Shown: positions 8,971 to 16,167 of the stretch, one piece after another
How positions within the stretch are numbered: the first letter of the stretch is position 1
How the letters are laid out: every line of letters starts with the position of its first letter
Assembly (NCBI GenBank): GCA_002839245.1
Contig: PGXR01000004.1
Location: forward strand, 1-41,868
Reading direction: 5' to 3'
Source: Spirochaetae bacterium HGW-Spirochaetae-7
GTDB taxonomy: Bacteria; Spirochaetota; Spirochaetia; Treponematales; UBA12059
Length of the DNA: 41,868 bases
Notes under the pieces: generated by a model
What the model was told of the DNA's origin: nothing
What the model saw: the letters and a program-made list of their open reading frames with translations, nothing else
Databases searched by the model: none
Position numbers and translations under genes: made by a program

Positions 8971-10366
8971 GCGCGGCACTATCATCGTGGTGGACGACGA
9001 CGTCGGGGTGCTCAAGCGGCTGGAGCGGTCGCTGCGCTTCGAAGGCTACGGCGACGTGGTCCTGTGCGAGCGGGCGGAGGATGCCTGGCCCGTCCTCGAT
9101 TCCCGCAAGGCGCTGGCGATGATCCTTGACCTGATGATGCCTGGCGTCGACGGCTACGCCATGCTCGAGCGGATGCGCACCGAACGGCCCGACGTTCCGG
9201 TCATCGTAGCCACGGCCATCGACGACCTGGACGCGGTGGTGCGTTGCATGAAGGCGGGAGCCTTCGACTACGTGCCCAAGTCGGCCGAGACGGCCAGGCT
9301 GGTCGCCAGCCTCGAGCACGCCACGATGATAGGAAGGCTCCTGGATGACAACAAGGCTCTCCGCGACAGCCTGCTTTCCGACAGCGGCCGGTCTGCCCCT
9401 TTCTTTGAGCACATCATCACCCGCGACCGGCGGATGGCGGACATCTTCCGCTACATAGCGGCCATAGCCATCAGCGACAAACCCATCCTGATCACCGGCG
9501 AGTCGGGCACGGGCAAGGAATTGTTCGCCGCCGCGGTCCATGCGGCATCGGGCCGATCGGGACAGCTCGTCACCGTCAACATAGCCGGCCTCGACGACGC
9601 GATGTTCAGCGACACGCTGTTCGGCCACAAGCGCGGAGCGTTCACGGGCGCTGATTCTGACCGGCCCGGCCTCATAGAGCGCGCCAAGGGCGGTACGCTG
9701 TTCCTCGACGAGATAGGCGACTTGCCGCAGCAAAGCCAGGTCAAGCTGCTGCGGCTGATAGAGCAGCGGCTGTACTATCCGCTCGGGGCCGACCTCACCA
9801 GGTCGTCCGATGCCCTCGTCGTCGCGGCGACGAACAGGGACCTGGAAGCGGCCTGCGACTCGGGCCAGTTCAGGCAGGACCTTTACTATCGCCTCGAGAC
9901 TCACAGGATCCGCTTGCCACCTCTGCGCGAGCGTCTGGACGACATTCCGCTGCTCGTCGAGTCGTTCGTCGCCCGCGCTTCGGTCAAATTCGAGAGGCCG
10001 GAGCCGTTGGTCCCCCCCGAGCTCTACGAGCTGCTCGGCACCTATGATTTTCCCGGAAACGTCCGCGAGCTCGAGTCGATGGTCTACGATGCTGTCGGCC
10101 GGGCTTCCGGCCGCAACCTGTCGCTGGAGTCGTTCAAGTCGAGGGTATTCAAGGAAAATTCCAGGCCTTCCGCGGCCCGGTCGCTGGCCGCGGGCATCTT
10201 TGCCTCGTTGCCGTCGCTGCCGACGCTCCGCGAGGCGGCCGACTCGCTGGTAGAGGAAGCCCTCGCGAGGGCGGGCGACAACCAGGGCGTGGCGGCAGGG
10301 CTTCTCGGAATTTCCAGGCCGGCGCTCAACCGCCGCCTGCGTCAACGCGGCGACGACGAGTGCTAG
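8960..10366 (+). CDS. NtrC-family sigma-54-dependent response regulator
   Basis: 468 aa bacterial enhancer-binding protein. Receiver domain 1-120: acidic residues VVDDD, phospho-acceptor Asp57 (ILDLMMPG), Thr85 and Lys107. AAA+ domain ~150-385: Walker A GESGTGKE (180-187), sigma-54 contact loop GAFTGA (226-231), Walker B GGTLFLDEIGDL (244-255) and the LYYRLETHRI and FPGNVRELE signatures. A Fis-type helix-turn-helix closes the protein (QGVAAGLLGISRPALNRRL). ATG at 8960 overlaps the kinase gene by 11 bases, so the kinase is its obvious partner. It activates sigma-54 promoters, and a strong candidate lies ~205 bp downstream of its own stop codon. All residues needed for activity are present. Confidence 0.95.
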   Translation: MDDKRGTIIVVDDDVGVLKRLERSLRFEGYGDVVLCERAEDAWPVLDSRKALAMILDLMMPGVDGYAMLERMRTERPDVPVIVATAIDDLDAVVRCMKAGAFDYVPKSAETARLVASLEHATMIGRLLDDNKALRDSLLSDSGRSAPFFEHIITRDRRMADIFRYIAAIAISDKPILITGESGTGKELFAAAVHAASGRSGQLVTVNIAGLDDAMFSDTLFGHKRGAFTGADSDRPGLIERAKGGTLFLDEIGDLPQQSQVKLLRLIEQRLYYPLGADLTRSSDALVVAATNRDLEAACDSGQFRQDLYYRLETHRIRLPPLRERLDDIPLLVESFVARASVKFERPEPLVPPELYELLGTYDFPGNVRELESMVYDAVGRASGRNLSLESFKSRVFKENSRPSAARSLAAGIFASLPSLPTLREAADSLVEEALARAGDNQGVAAGLLGISRPALNRRLRQRGDDEC

Positions 10367-10408
10367 TGGGGTGTGCAAAAGCTGACACCTGTCGATTGTC
10401 GTATACAT

Positions 10409-10424
10409 GGAGGCAATTGGCTCC
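10409..10424. promoter_or_regulatory. Dyad upstream of the sigma-54 promoter, possible activator (UAS) site
   Basis: GGAGGCAATTGGCTCC is symmetric at 14 of 16 positions and lies about 150 bp upstream of the -24 element, a usual distance for enhancer-binding proteins. A second, shorter dyad (GACA-CC-TGTC, 10384-10393) lies 20 bp further upstream. Binding by the adjacent activator is inferred. Confidence 0.35.
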
Positions 10425-10572
10425 CTGATATGCAAATAGACGCGATTTACGGCTGATTTAATCTATAGTTTTTGCTGGATTCGAACATGGGACTTGCCGC
10501 AGCGGATTTCGATCTAGGCCGACAATTACATTAGCTGTATGGAAATACAAAATAGCATGAAGCCATAGTCGT

Positions 10573-10589
10573 TGGCACGATCCGTGCAT
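10573..10589 (+). promoter_or_regulatory. Sigma-54 (RpoN) promoter
   Basis: TTGGCACGATCCGTGCAT matches the sigma-54 consensus TGGCACG-N4-TTGCA in all but one base. The invariant GG (10574-10575) and GC (10586-10587) are separated by exactly 10 bases. The spacing predicts a start near 10599. It is immediately downstream of a sigma-54 activator gene and faces the same way; the only thing between it and the next gene is a terminator-ended non-coding stretch. Confidence 0.85.
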
Positions 10590-10622
10590 AACAATAAGTG
10601 GTCAGCTTGAGTCCCATTCCAT

Positions 10623-10664
10623 GTAAAAAATGTTCAGGTAAAAAAGTCATATAAAAAAGTTCAG
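10623..10664 (+). repeat. Three tandem A-rich ~14-nt repeats inside the predicted sRNA
   Basis: GTAAAAAATGTTCAG (10623-10637), GTAAAAAAGTCAT (10638-10650) and ATAAAAAAGTTCAG (10651-10664) follow one another without gaps. They are predicted to be unpaired in the loop, and would offer repeated sites for a protein or for target mRNAs containing CTGAAC. Confidence 0.6.
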
Positions 10665-10708
10665 AACAAAACAAGGGACTGATGTAAAGATTGAAAAATG
10701 GTTTATAC

Positions 10709-10742
10709 GCGGAACGCCTGACCCGGCGTTCCGCAGTTTTTT
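10709..10742 (+). terminator. Strong intrinsic terminator of the predicted sRNA
   Basis: Perfect 10-bp stem GCGGAACGCC/GGCGTTCCGC (10709-10718 and 10725-10734), loop TGACCC, then AG and six T residues. It lies 103 bases upstream of the hemolysin-III-like gene, so it separates that gene from the regulatory operon. Confidence 0.92.
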
Positions 10743-10844
10743 AAACCAGCGCTCCATGACCCCGCAACCTCTCGCTCGCTGCCCGGTCGAACTGGGCATG
10801 GATCGCGGCGCGCTTAAGCGCGGCGGCGACTGAAAGGTGATTGC

Positions 10845-11516
10845 ATGTCAGAAACTGTCCTCGAACCCGGTTCGTTGTCTCCTGTCCGCTATCCTCTCGG
10901 CGAGGAGATAGCGAATGCGGTGACCCATGGAGTCTGGGCTCTGCTGTCGATTGCCGGCCTCGTCATCCTGGTGGTGTCGGCCGCCGTCCGGGGCGATGCG
11001 TGGTACGTCGTTTCATTTGCCGTATTCGGCCTCTCCGCCGTTCTCCTGTTTACCATGTCCACCATCTACCACGCAATCGCGGCGCCACGGGCTAAACGGG
11101 TGCTGAAGGTGCTCGACCATTCGTCCATCTATGTGCTTATAGCCGGGACCTATACGCCGTTCGCGCTGACCGCTCTCAGGCATACGGTCGGCTGGCTGGT
11201 CTTCGGCATCGTCTGGGGCGCGGCAGCCATAGGCATATCGTTGAAACCCTTCCTGGCCGGCAAGGCCAGGCTGCTGTCGACCATATCCTATGTCGCCATG
11301 GGTTGGATCATCGTAATAGCGTGGCGTCCGCTCGTCGACGCGGTCGAGGCGGGCTCCCTGCGCCTGCTCATTGCCGGCGGCCTTGCCTATACCGTCGGGG
11401 CGGCCTTCTACATGATCAAGGGCAGGGTCTGGTCGCATCCGCTGTGGCACCTGTTCGTCGGTGCCGGCGCGACTCTGCATTTTTTCGCCGTGATTGCCCT
11501 GCTCCCGCCTGGATAA
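10845..11516 (+). CDS. Hemolysin III family (PAQR/YqfA-like) membrane protein
   Basis: 223 aa, seven predicted membrane segments, the usual length of the bacterial PAQR/Hly-III family. Family motifs: EEIANAVTHG near residue 22, STIYHAI (Ser and His near 68-72), LDHSSIYVLIAGTYTPF, and the C-terminal HPLWHLFVGAGATLHF with the zinc-site histidines. Start ATG at 10845 has GAAAGGTG upstream. The biochemical role of bacterial members is uncertain (metal-dependent hydrolase, membrane homeostasis); haemolysis should not be assumed. It is monocistronic and isolated from the upstream regulator by the sRNA terminator. Confidence 0.93.
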   Translation: MSETVLEPGSLSPVRYPLGEEIANAVTHGVWALLSIAGLVILVVSAAVRGDAWYVVSFAVFGLSAVLLFTMSTIYHAIAAPRAKRVLKVLDHSSIYVLIAGTYTPFALTALRHTVGWLVFGIVWGAAAIGISLKPFLAGKARLLSTISYVAMGWIIVIAWRPLVDAVEAGSLRLLIAGGLAYTVGAAFYMIKGRVWSHPLWHLFVGAGATLHFFAVIALLPPG

Positions 11517-11519
11517 TAT

Positions 11520-11667
11520 GAGCCAACCTGGGAAGGGGAATTGGCTCGCTCTGTACTGAGCGAAGCGACAGTATATAACCCGAATCGAGGACCAAAGGCC
11601 GCGATTCGGAACGTAGCTCAACCTGACTCACTTCGTTTGCAGGTTAACTGTGCTAGAAGATGAGTCA
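11520..11667. other. Hairpin-rich non-coding stretch between the hly-III-like gene and the intron
   Basis: Five local inverted repeats follow one another: GAGCCAA/TTGGCTC (11520-11547), TCGCTC/GAGCGA around 11546-11563, a perfect 8-bp stem CCGAATCG/CGATTCGG (11580-11609), AACCTG/CAGGTT (11620-11645), and TGACTCA/TGAGTCA enclosing the last. The first may serve as a terminator for the preceding gene, though it lacks a T-run. The rest look like structured RNA or a repetitive-element scar. No ORF stands out. Confidence 0.5.
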
Positions 11668-12303
11668 TGATTACACCGCCCGCGCTAGCGGGCATATGAT
11701 ATGTGCGCCCGGCAGGACGCACCCACCAGGAGGTGCGGCGAGAAATCGTCGAGTCCTCTACAGGCCCAACAGGGGTAACTGTCAGCGACCGGCAAGGGTG
11801 TCCATCGTGAGATGGAATCTGAAGAAAGCCATAGCAAAACGCGGCCTGTCGCTTGCGCACCGAAGGCCCGAACAGAAACCGCATGCGAGGCAGCCATGAT
11901 GGACAAGGGGGCATAATTGCCCAAAGTCCTGTACCTGTACGGAAATCATGGCAGTATATACGGCAGGCATAAGCGTGAAGGTGGCTCATGACAGTAGTCA
12001 TGGCGCATTACCCGGGGAGGTCTGGATGCCTGCTGAAAGGCTACCTTGGTCGCGAGGCCGGGGGATGGGCAGCCAGCCGGAAGTCAGCAGAGGTCGTAGT
12101 AGGACCGATCAGCGGGGTCGAAGGACCGAACATGAGACGCGGATGTATCCCAGCGTCTCGCGGCGGAGCAGGATGTTGAAAACAGACGGTTAAAATCCCG
12201 AACCACTCGCAAAACAATCCGGACGGAATCCGGGAGTAGCGCGGATAAGTGGAACATCACAAAGCCCAGCGACAAAGGACACGAGCGCGCTGATGGTATA
12301 AGA

Positions 12304-12569
12304 GTGTTTATAGAACTCGACCAATGGATACGGCGCAAGCTCCGGTGCATTACTGGCAACAATGGAAACGACCGCGAACTCGATTCAGGTACCTCGTCAG
12401 ACTCGGTTTGGATGAAGAGAGGGCACGAAAGTCGGTTGGGAACGGTCACGGGGCGTGGTTAAACGCTGGTGCCAGTCATATGAATCAGGCAATTCCCGTT
12501 AGACTCTTCGAGAGGCTTGGGCTTCTCTCCCTTTACTCCAGAATGCTTGGGTTTCAGAGCATTTCATGA
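12304..12569 (+). pseudogene. Remnant of group II intron maturase/reverse transcriptase (C-terminal domain, frameshifted)
   Basis: Frame 1 reads VFIELDQWIRRKLRC from 12304, the usual start of the maturase-specific domain. A frame change near 12345-12355 then gives YWQQWKRPRTRFRYLVRLGL, followed by WLNAGASHMNQAIP and LGLLSLYSRM to a stop at 12567-12569. All reverse-transcriptase motifs (including YADD) are missing, so the remnant cannot make an active protein. It sits in intron domain IV just before domain V, as in intact introns. Confidence 0.88.
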
Positions 12570-12639
12570 ACCATCGTATACGAAACCGTACGTACAGTGG
12601 TGTGAGAGGAGGGGGCCGTAAGGCCCCCTCCTACTCGGT
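12568..12639 (+). other. Group II intron domains V and VI
   Basis: 12568-12603 folds as the catalytic domain V (GAACCATCGTATAC, GAAA-type tetraloop region, GTACGTACAGTGG). 12604-12639 folds as domain VI with an 8-bp GC stem and GTAA loop, followed by CTACTCGGT at the 3' splice site. Both keep the shape of splicing-competent bacterial introns. Confidence 0.7.
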
Positions 12640-12781
12640 AAGGGGGCGTTGGGCGGAACCGAACCCATCGCCGCAAGCCGGTGAGCGGCAGACGAGCGCA
12701 CGCCAAAGGCGCGAAGAGGCGCCAGTGATGGCGCCGACAGCGAGCGTTGGCGGCCCGGACACGAGGTCGAGGGCCAGAGGG

Positions 12782-12819
12782 CGATTCCGCCCGGCGCATT
12801 AGTCCGCCGGGCGGAATCG
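12782..12819 (-). terminator. 15-bp perfect hairpin, probable terminator of the LRR lipoprotein gene
   Basis: CGATTCCGCCCGGCG (12782-12796) and its exact complement at 12805-12819 enclose an 8-base loop. It begins 22 bases past the LRR gene's stop on the minus strand. No T-run follows on that strand; on the plus strand a T5 comes 16 bases later. The 140 bp between this hairpin and the intron hold further hairpins (GGCGCCA-GTGA-TGGCGCC at 12719-12737) but no ORF I believe. Confidence 0.55.
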
Positions 12820-12840
12820 AGGTAACTTATAGTAATTTTT

Positions 12841-14169
12841 CTATTCTTGCTCTTCGTAATATACGGTCACACCCGCGGCTATCAGGTCTTCAATATTAGC
12901 CAAGGCCGCTGAGCCAGTTGAAATATCGAGACCCATATATTTTATGTTAATCTCCGCCGAATTCTCTTGGAACGATCCGGCTAGGTACATCTTCCAGAGG
13001 AAGTCGATGTCGTCGATATCCGTGTTCCCCTCGAGGTTTATGTAGTTGAGGGTGCCGTACCAGGCTGGTAGGTAGTCTCCGTCCTGGCTGAAGGCGACGG
13101 AGCTGAGAGCGTTATAACTGACGTCCATGCCGGTAAGGAGCGGAAGAGGCGCTATCGATGACATGAACATGGCGTTGGTAATATTCGAACTACTGATGGT
13201 AATCCAGTCTAGGGTTGCAGAAAACTTCGTCATGATGGTTGATAGGACGCTTCCCGTAATATCGGGGAAGCTCCTGATGGTTAGATTTGTCAAGTCAGTG
13301 AACCTGTTCAATATAGTCTTGAGTTGCTCCGCGGTGATATAGGTAACGCCGTTCATCTGACCCCTAATGCCAAGGGCGAATAGATCGGGGAAATTCTCGG
13401 GCGTTATAATCGAGCTTAGGTTATTATAGGGGATGGGGTTATTGTGTAGACGCAGCAACTGCAGCTTATGAAGTCCACTGAGCGCTGTAACATCAGAGAT
13501 GGTGTTGCCTTGAAGCGTAAGCCGTTCGAGTAGAACCAACCTCTTTATCGGGCTTACATCCGTTATGGTGTTGAACCTAAGGTGGAGCTCTCGCAGGGAG
13601 TGGCATAGGTCGATTCCACTGATGATGGCGATGCTAGAGGAATCCGCAGTAAAGACATCGATCGCGTCGAGGTCCGCCGTGCTGATTCCCTCAGACCAGG
13701 GCGTGCCTGCCGCGGTCGCGAGGGCTGCACGGAGATTGGCGTCAGGTATCCTCGCCACGAAATCAGAAATGACGCCCGAGGTCATGAAGGTCCAAGTGGG
13801 GCTGGCTTTAATCTGGCCGCCAGGCAATTTGGCTACGACTTTCCATTGGAAGTCCTTGGCGCCGGACAGAGCCGCCGGTGGCGTCCATGATGCAGAAGCG
13901 AGGTTGCTTGCCGTTGGCGTAGAGGGGATCGAGTCCTCGCCGAAATAGAGGTCGTAGGTAACACTAGACCCGTCGCTGGCGACGGCCTCAGACCACGCTA
14001 TAGTCGCGATGTCCGCGGCGACGCTGTAGGCAAAATCAGCCGGGACCGGTGCCGAGGGGCTCGTGATGGTTGCGTTGGAACTGATGGGGCCGATGGGGTC
14101 CGTGCAGCTCCATGCCAAGACGATGACGAGGGCGAGACACGCGTTCCAGAAAAGGCGTTTTATCTTCAT
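12841..14169 (-). CDS. Leucine-rich-repeat lipoprotein
   Basis: 442 aa secreted surface or periplasmic lipoprotein. N-terminal signal with lipobox LAWSC (Cys22). Residues ~40-130 look like an Ig/fibronectin-like domain (YSVAADIATIAWSEA, YDLYFGEDS, FQWKVVAKLPGG). From ~135 an internalin-like LRR array begins (IPDANLRAALATAAG, then LRELHLRFNTITDVSPIKRL, LLERLTLQGNTISDVTAL, LQLLRLHNNPIPYNNLSSI). AAGGAG lies ~10 bases before the ATG at 14169. Such LRR lipoproteins are common in host-associated spirochaetes and usually bind proteins. AT-richer than its neighbours, as is the LuxR-type gene upstream in the same orientation (69-base gap), so both may be acquired. Confidence 0.85.
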   Translation of the reverse strand: MKIKRLFWNACLALVIVLAWSCTDPIGPISSNATITSPSAPVPADFAYSVAADIATIAWSEAVASDGSSVTYDLYFGEDSIPSTPTASNLASASWTPPAALSGAKDFQWKVVAKLPGGQIKASPTWTFMTSGVISDFVARIPDANLRAALATAAGTPWSEGISTADLDAIDVFTADSSSIAIISGIDLCHSLRELHLRFNTITDVSPIKRLVLLERLTLQGNTISDVTALSGLHKLQLLRLHNNPIPYNNLSSIITPENFPDLFALGIRGQMNGVTYITAEQLKTILNRFTDLTNLTIRSFPDITGSVLSTIMTKFSATLDWITISSSNITNAMFMSSIAPLPLLTGMDVSYNALSSVAFSQDGDYLPAWYGTLNYINLEGNTDIDDIDFLWKMYLAGSFQENSAEINIKYMGLDISTGSAALANIEDLIAAGVTVYYEEQE

Positions 14170-14238
14170 GTTCCTGCTCCTTCGGGCGATCGCGCCCGAA
14201 AGAGAGTCTACGTCGCGTGACGCTAGCCAGTACTACAA

Positions 14239-15318
14239 CTATAGTTGGTCCTTCTCGGAGGCCGGTAGACCGAGTACGAGCTCGACCCTGGTTTTTAGGC
14301 CGGTCTTCTCGTAGATATTATGGGTATAGCGCTTAATTGTTGTTTCCTCGACGCGCAGGTCACAGGCAATCGCTTTATTACTCTTGCATTGAAGTATGCC
14401 GCGGATGACCTCTCGCTCACGAGGCGTAAAAGCATAATTACCTTGGCAGAGCTCTAGCTGCGCTCCATCTATCCGCGCTTGCTTCATCGGCAAGAGCCTT
14501 ACGGCGGCGCAAGGAACGCCCTTCTGTTCTATGTATAACGACCCGGGTTTCACTGGCGAGAACCTGAATGAGTACTCCCTGCCTGACTTTTCGAGCCTCA
14601 CGGTATCCATGCCGAGGCGAAAAGGGCCGTATAGGTAGGTGCTGTAGGATGTTAGAAACTGGCTCCATCTATGGTGCATTGCGCTTCCGAGCCTAGCCCG
14701 CGTTACGCCGAAGAGCTCATCGAACGCGGTTTTTACATGATCGCCAGCGTAGACGATGTTTCCCGCATAGTCTAGATATCCTGTATCCTCATCGCTCGGC
14801 GGCAATACCAACGACCGTTCGAAGGCATCGTTAAGGAAGGAGGCGACGAACCAGAAAACGTCGAGGTCGTCATCAGAAAAATCCCGGTTGCGGAGACCAG
14901 CTCTCGCCAGTGCGATATAGCCGCGAAGCGTGGCCCCGGTCCGGATCGGAAAGTACGCGACATCCGATATTGGCCGGGAATCCTGTACCGCTCTGATGAA
15001 ATTCCGATTCTCCGGCTGGTTAAAATCGCTCATCCGCTTCAGGACGCAACTTGTTCCTGAATGAACAATCGACTTAGTCAGGAAATCTTCTTGTACGACC
15101 GAGGTGTACACGGGGATAAACTCCGCCGGGTTGTTGGTCAGGAAGATAGGGTGATCGCATCGAGCATGGGAGAATAGGAAAAATCCGAAGTAGTGAGCCT
15201 CGAGAGCCATGCCGAGATCGTGCGCGACCCTGAGTATTAATCCCTCGTCAAACGCGCTTGTGTAGAGAGCGACAAGAATTTTTCTTATGATCGCTAACTT
15301 GATCGTGGACACGTACAT
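14239..15318 (-). CDS. LuxR-type helix-turn-helix transcriptional regulator
   Basis: 359 aa. The C-terminal ~60 residues are a clear LuxR/NarL-type HTH (FTPREREVIRGILQCKSNKA, VEETTIKRYTHNIYEKTGL). The N-terminal ~290 residues show no receiver or acyl-homoserine-lactone domain; a GAF-like sensor is likely (GYIALARAGL). I prefer the ATG at 15318 because AGGGAG lies 8 bases upstream; an ATG at 15336 is in frame. It probably controls the LRR lipoprotein gene that follows, although no operator was identified. A near-palindrome of TATCGAT elements (15336-15349) at its 5' end could be an autoregulatory site. Confidence 0.87.
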   Translation of the reverse strand: MYVSTIKLAIIRKILVALYTSAFDEGLILRVAHDLGMALEAHYFGFFLFSHARCDHPIFLTNNPAEFIPVYTSVVQEDFLTKSIVHSGTSCVLKRMSDFNQPENRNFIRAVQDSRPISDVAYFPIRTGATLRGYIALARAGLRNRDFSDDDLDVFWFVASFLNDAFERSLVLPPSDEDTGYLDYAGNIVYAGDHVKTAFDELFGVTRARLGSAMHHRWSQFLTSYSTYLYGPFRLGMDTVRLEKSGREYSFRFSPVKPGSLYIEQKGVPCAAVRLLPMKQARIDGAQLELCQGNYAFTPREREVIRGILQCKSNKAIACDLRVEETTIKRYTHNIYEKTGLKTRVELVLGLPASEKDQL

Positions 15319-15491
15319 GAGCGTGCTCCCTATCATCGATTATCGATAAGAAAGTATACACGCCGTTGGAAAGTCGTGGCAAGAATATTTTTTAATAATA
15401 TATAGTTTTCCGCGTGCGCGAAGCGTGTCTCCTCAGCATCATCGCTTAGCCGGTAGAGCGTCATTGGCGCAGTCTGTGCCGGCTATCCCGG

Positions 15492-16133
15492 TTACTGCAA
15501 ACCCACCAGCATTGCCATCGTCACGTGAAGGATGCCTTCGTCCCAGAAATTGTCATTGCCCGACCAGGCGTTGAAAATGGGGAGGAAGCCGCGGATGCCC
15601 ATGGCGAAGGTGAAGTTCTGCTGCAGGTAGACGTCGAAGCGCAGGGATGCCGACGGATAGAACCAGCGGCCGTCGCTCCAGAGATACGAGGCGATGGAGG
15701 AGAGGATCTGGTCCGTCGTGTCGCTCGCGAACGAGGCGCGGAAAAGGAAGGCCGTGCCGACTGACGCGGCCCCGCCCAGGCGTTCGTTGAAGCGGATGGT
15801 GGCCGTCAGCGGCACGTCGAAAAGGAAGCCGACGACGAAGGCGTTGTTGCCGCCTCCCGTTTCGGTCTCCGTCGGGACCGCTCGGCCGTCGCTCCACTCG
15901 TAGTTTGTCCAGAAGAGGTCGAGACCCGGCTGAAGGCTCAGGAAAAATCCCTTGGAAAACGAGAGGATTGCCGAGCCTCCGAGCGTGTTGACGACCGGGC
16001 TGGCGGCGCCGAGGCCGGAGCCGTTGTTCACGATGGCGACGCCGAAACGGCCCGAGACGGCCTCGATATCCATTGCGCCCGGCATTCCGAGCACCGCGAC
16101 GGCCATGCCGGCCGCTAGAATGATTCGCTTCAT
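15492..16133 (-). CDS. Secreted protein, predicted small outer-membrane beta-barrel
   Basis: 213 aa with a clear signal peptide (MKRIILAAGMAVAVLGMPGA). The mature part has alternating hydrophobic/polar strands rich in aromatic and Gly residues (AILSFSKGFFLSLQPGLDLF, SASLRFDVYLQQNFTFAMGI) and ends in a hydrophobic strand, the pattern of 8-strand outer-membrane barrels. No named family recognised. It reads in the same direction as the lipoprotein gene upstream, 34 bases away. Confidence 0.7.
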   Translation of the reverse strand: MKRIILAAGMAVAVLGMPGAMDIEAVSGRFGVAIVNNGSGLGAASPVVNTLGGSAILSFSKGFFLSLQPGLDLFWTNYEWSDGRAVPTETETGGGNNAFVVGFLFDVPLTATIRFNERLGGAASVGTAFLFRASFASDTTDQILSSIASYLWSDGRWFYPSASLRFDVYLQQNFTFAMGIRGFLPIFNAWSGNDNFWDEGILHVTMAMLVGLQ

Positions 16134-16167
16134 GGTACCACCAACTATAGCGCGCCAGGATGGCGTT

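Larger units (their letters stand above)
10599..10742 (+). ncRNA. Predicted sigma-54-driven small RNA (~144 nt)
   Basis: Defined by a sigma-54 promoter on the left and a strong intrinsic terminator on the right, with no credible ORF between. The body is AT-rich in an otherwise GC-rich genome, a common mark of sRNA genes. AGTCCC (10610-10615) can pair with GGGACT (10675-10680), closing a large loop that holds three A-rich repeats with a TCA(G/T) tail. The last ~30 bases form the terminator. The layout resembles sRNAs controlled by sigma-54 two-component systems (Qrr, GlmY), but the sequence is unlike any I recognise. Likely the main output, or feedback arm, of the kinase/regulator pair just upstream. 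The 5' end is inferred from promoter spacing. Confidence 0.65.
11703..12639 (+). mobile_element. Group II intron with almost all of its maturase gene lost
   Basis: The 5' end GTGCGCCCGGCAGG follows the GUGYG rule of group II introns. Downstream are typical domain I-type landmarks (for example GAGATGGAATCTGAAG near 11808) and the family's ending: a domain V-like hairpin from 12568 and a domain VI-like hairpin with GGGGGCC/GGCCCCC ending at CTACTCGGT. Total ~937 bp, versus about 2 kb for ORF-bearing bacterial introns. Domain IV holds only the maturase C-terminus. The 5' exon ends in a GCCCGC/GCGGGC hairpin a few bases before the insertion point, reminiscent of introns that insert beside terminators or stem-loops. 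The intron may still splice if a maturase acts in trans. Ends are good to within a few bases. Confidence 0.85.

Noticed and set aside
8885..10435. 516-codon open frame on the minus strand across the sigma-54 regulator
   Set aside because: Mirror frame of a strongly conserved regulator; no motif, and such frames occur throughout the window.
10470..10530. GGATTCGAAC motif resembling a reverse-strand tRNA T-arm
   Set aside because: The flanking stems do not pair and no D-arm or anticodon arm can be drawn.
10598..10654. Short GTG frame in the sRNA region with an IPCKKCSGKK-like Cys pattern
   Set aside because: The predicted transcript starts at the GTG itself, leaving no ribosome-binding site, and the peptide would be 18 residues.
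12640..12790. GTTGGGC-like core suggesting an integron attC site
   Set aside because: No correctly placed complementary RYYYAAC partner; only direct, not inverted, copies of the GCGTTGG core are present.
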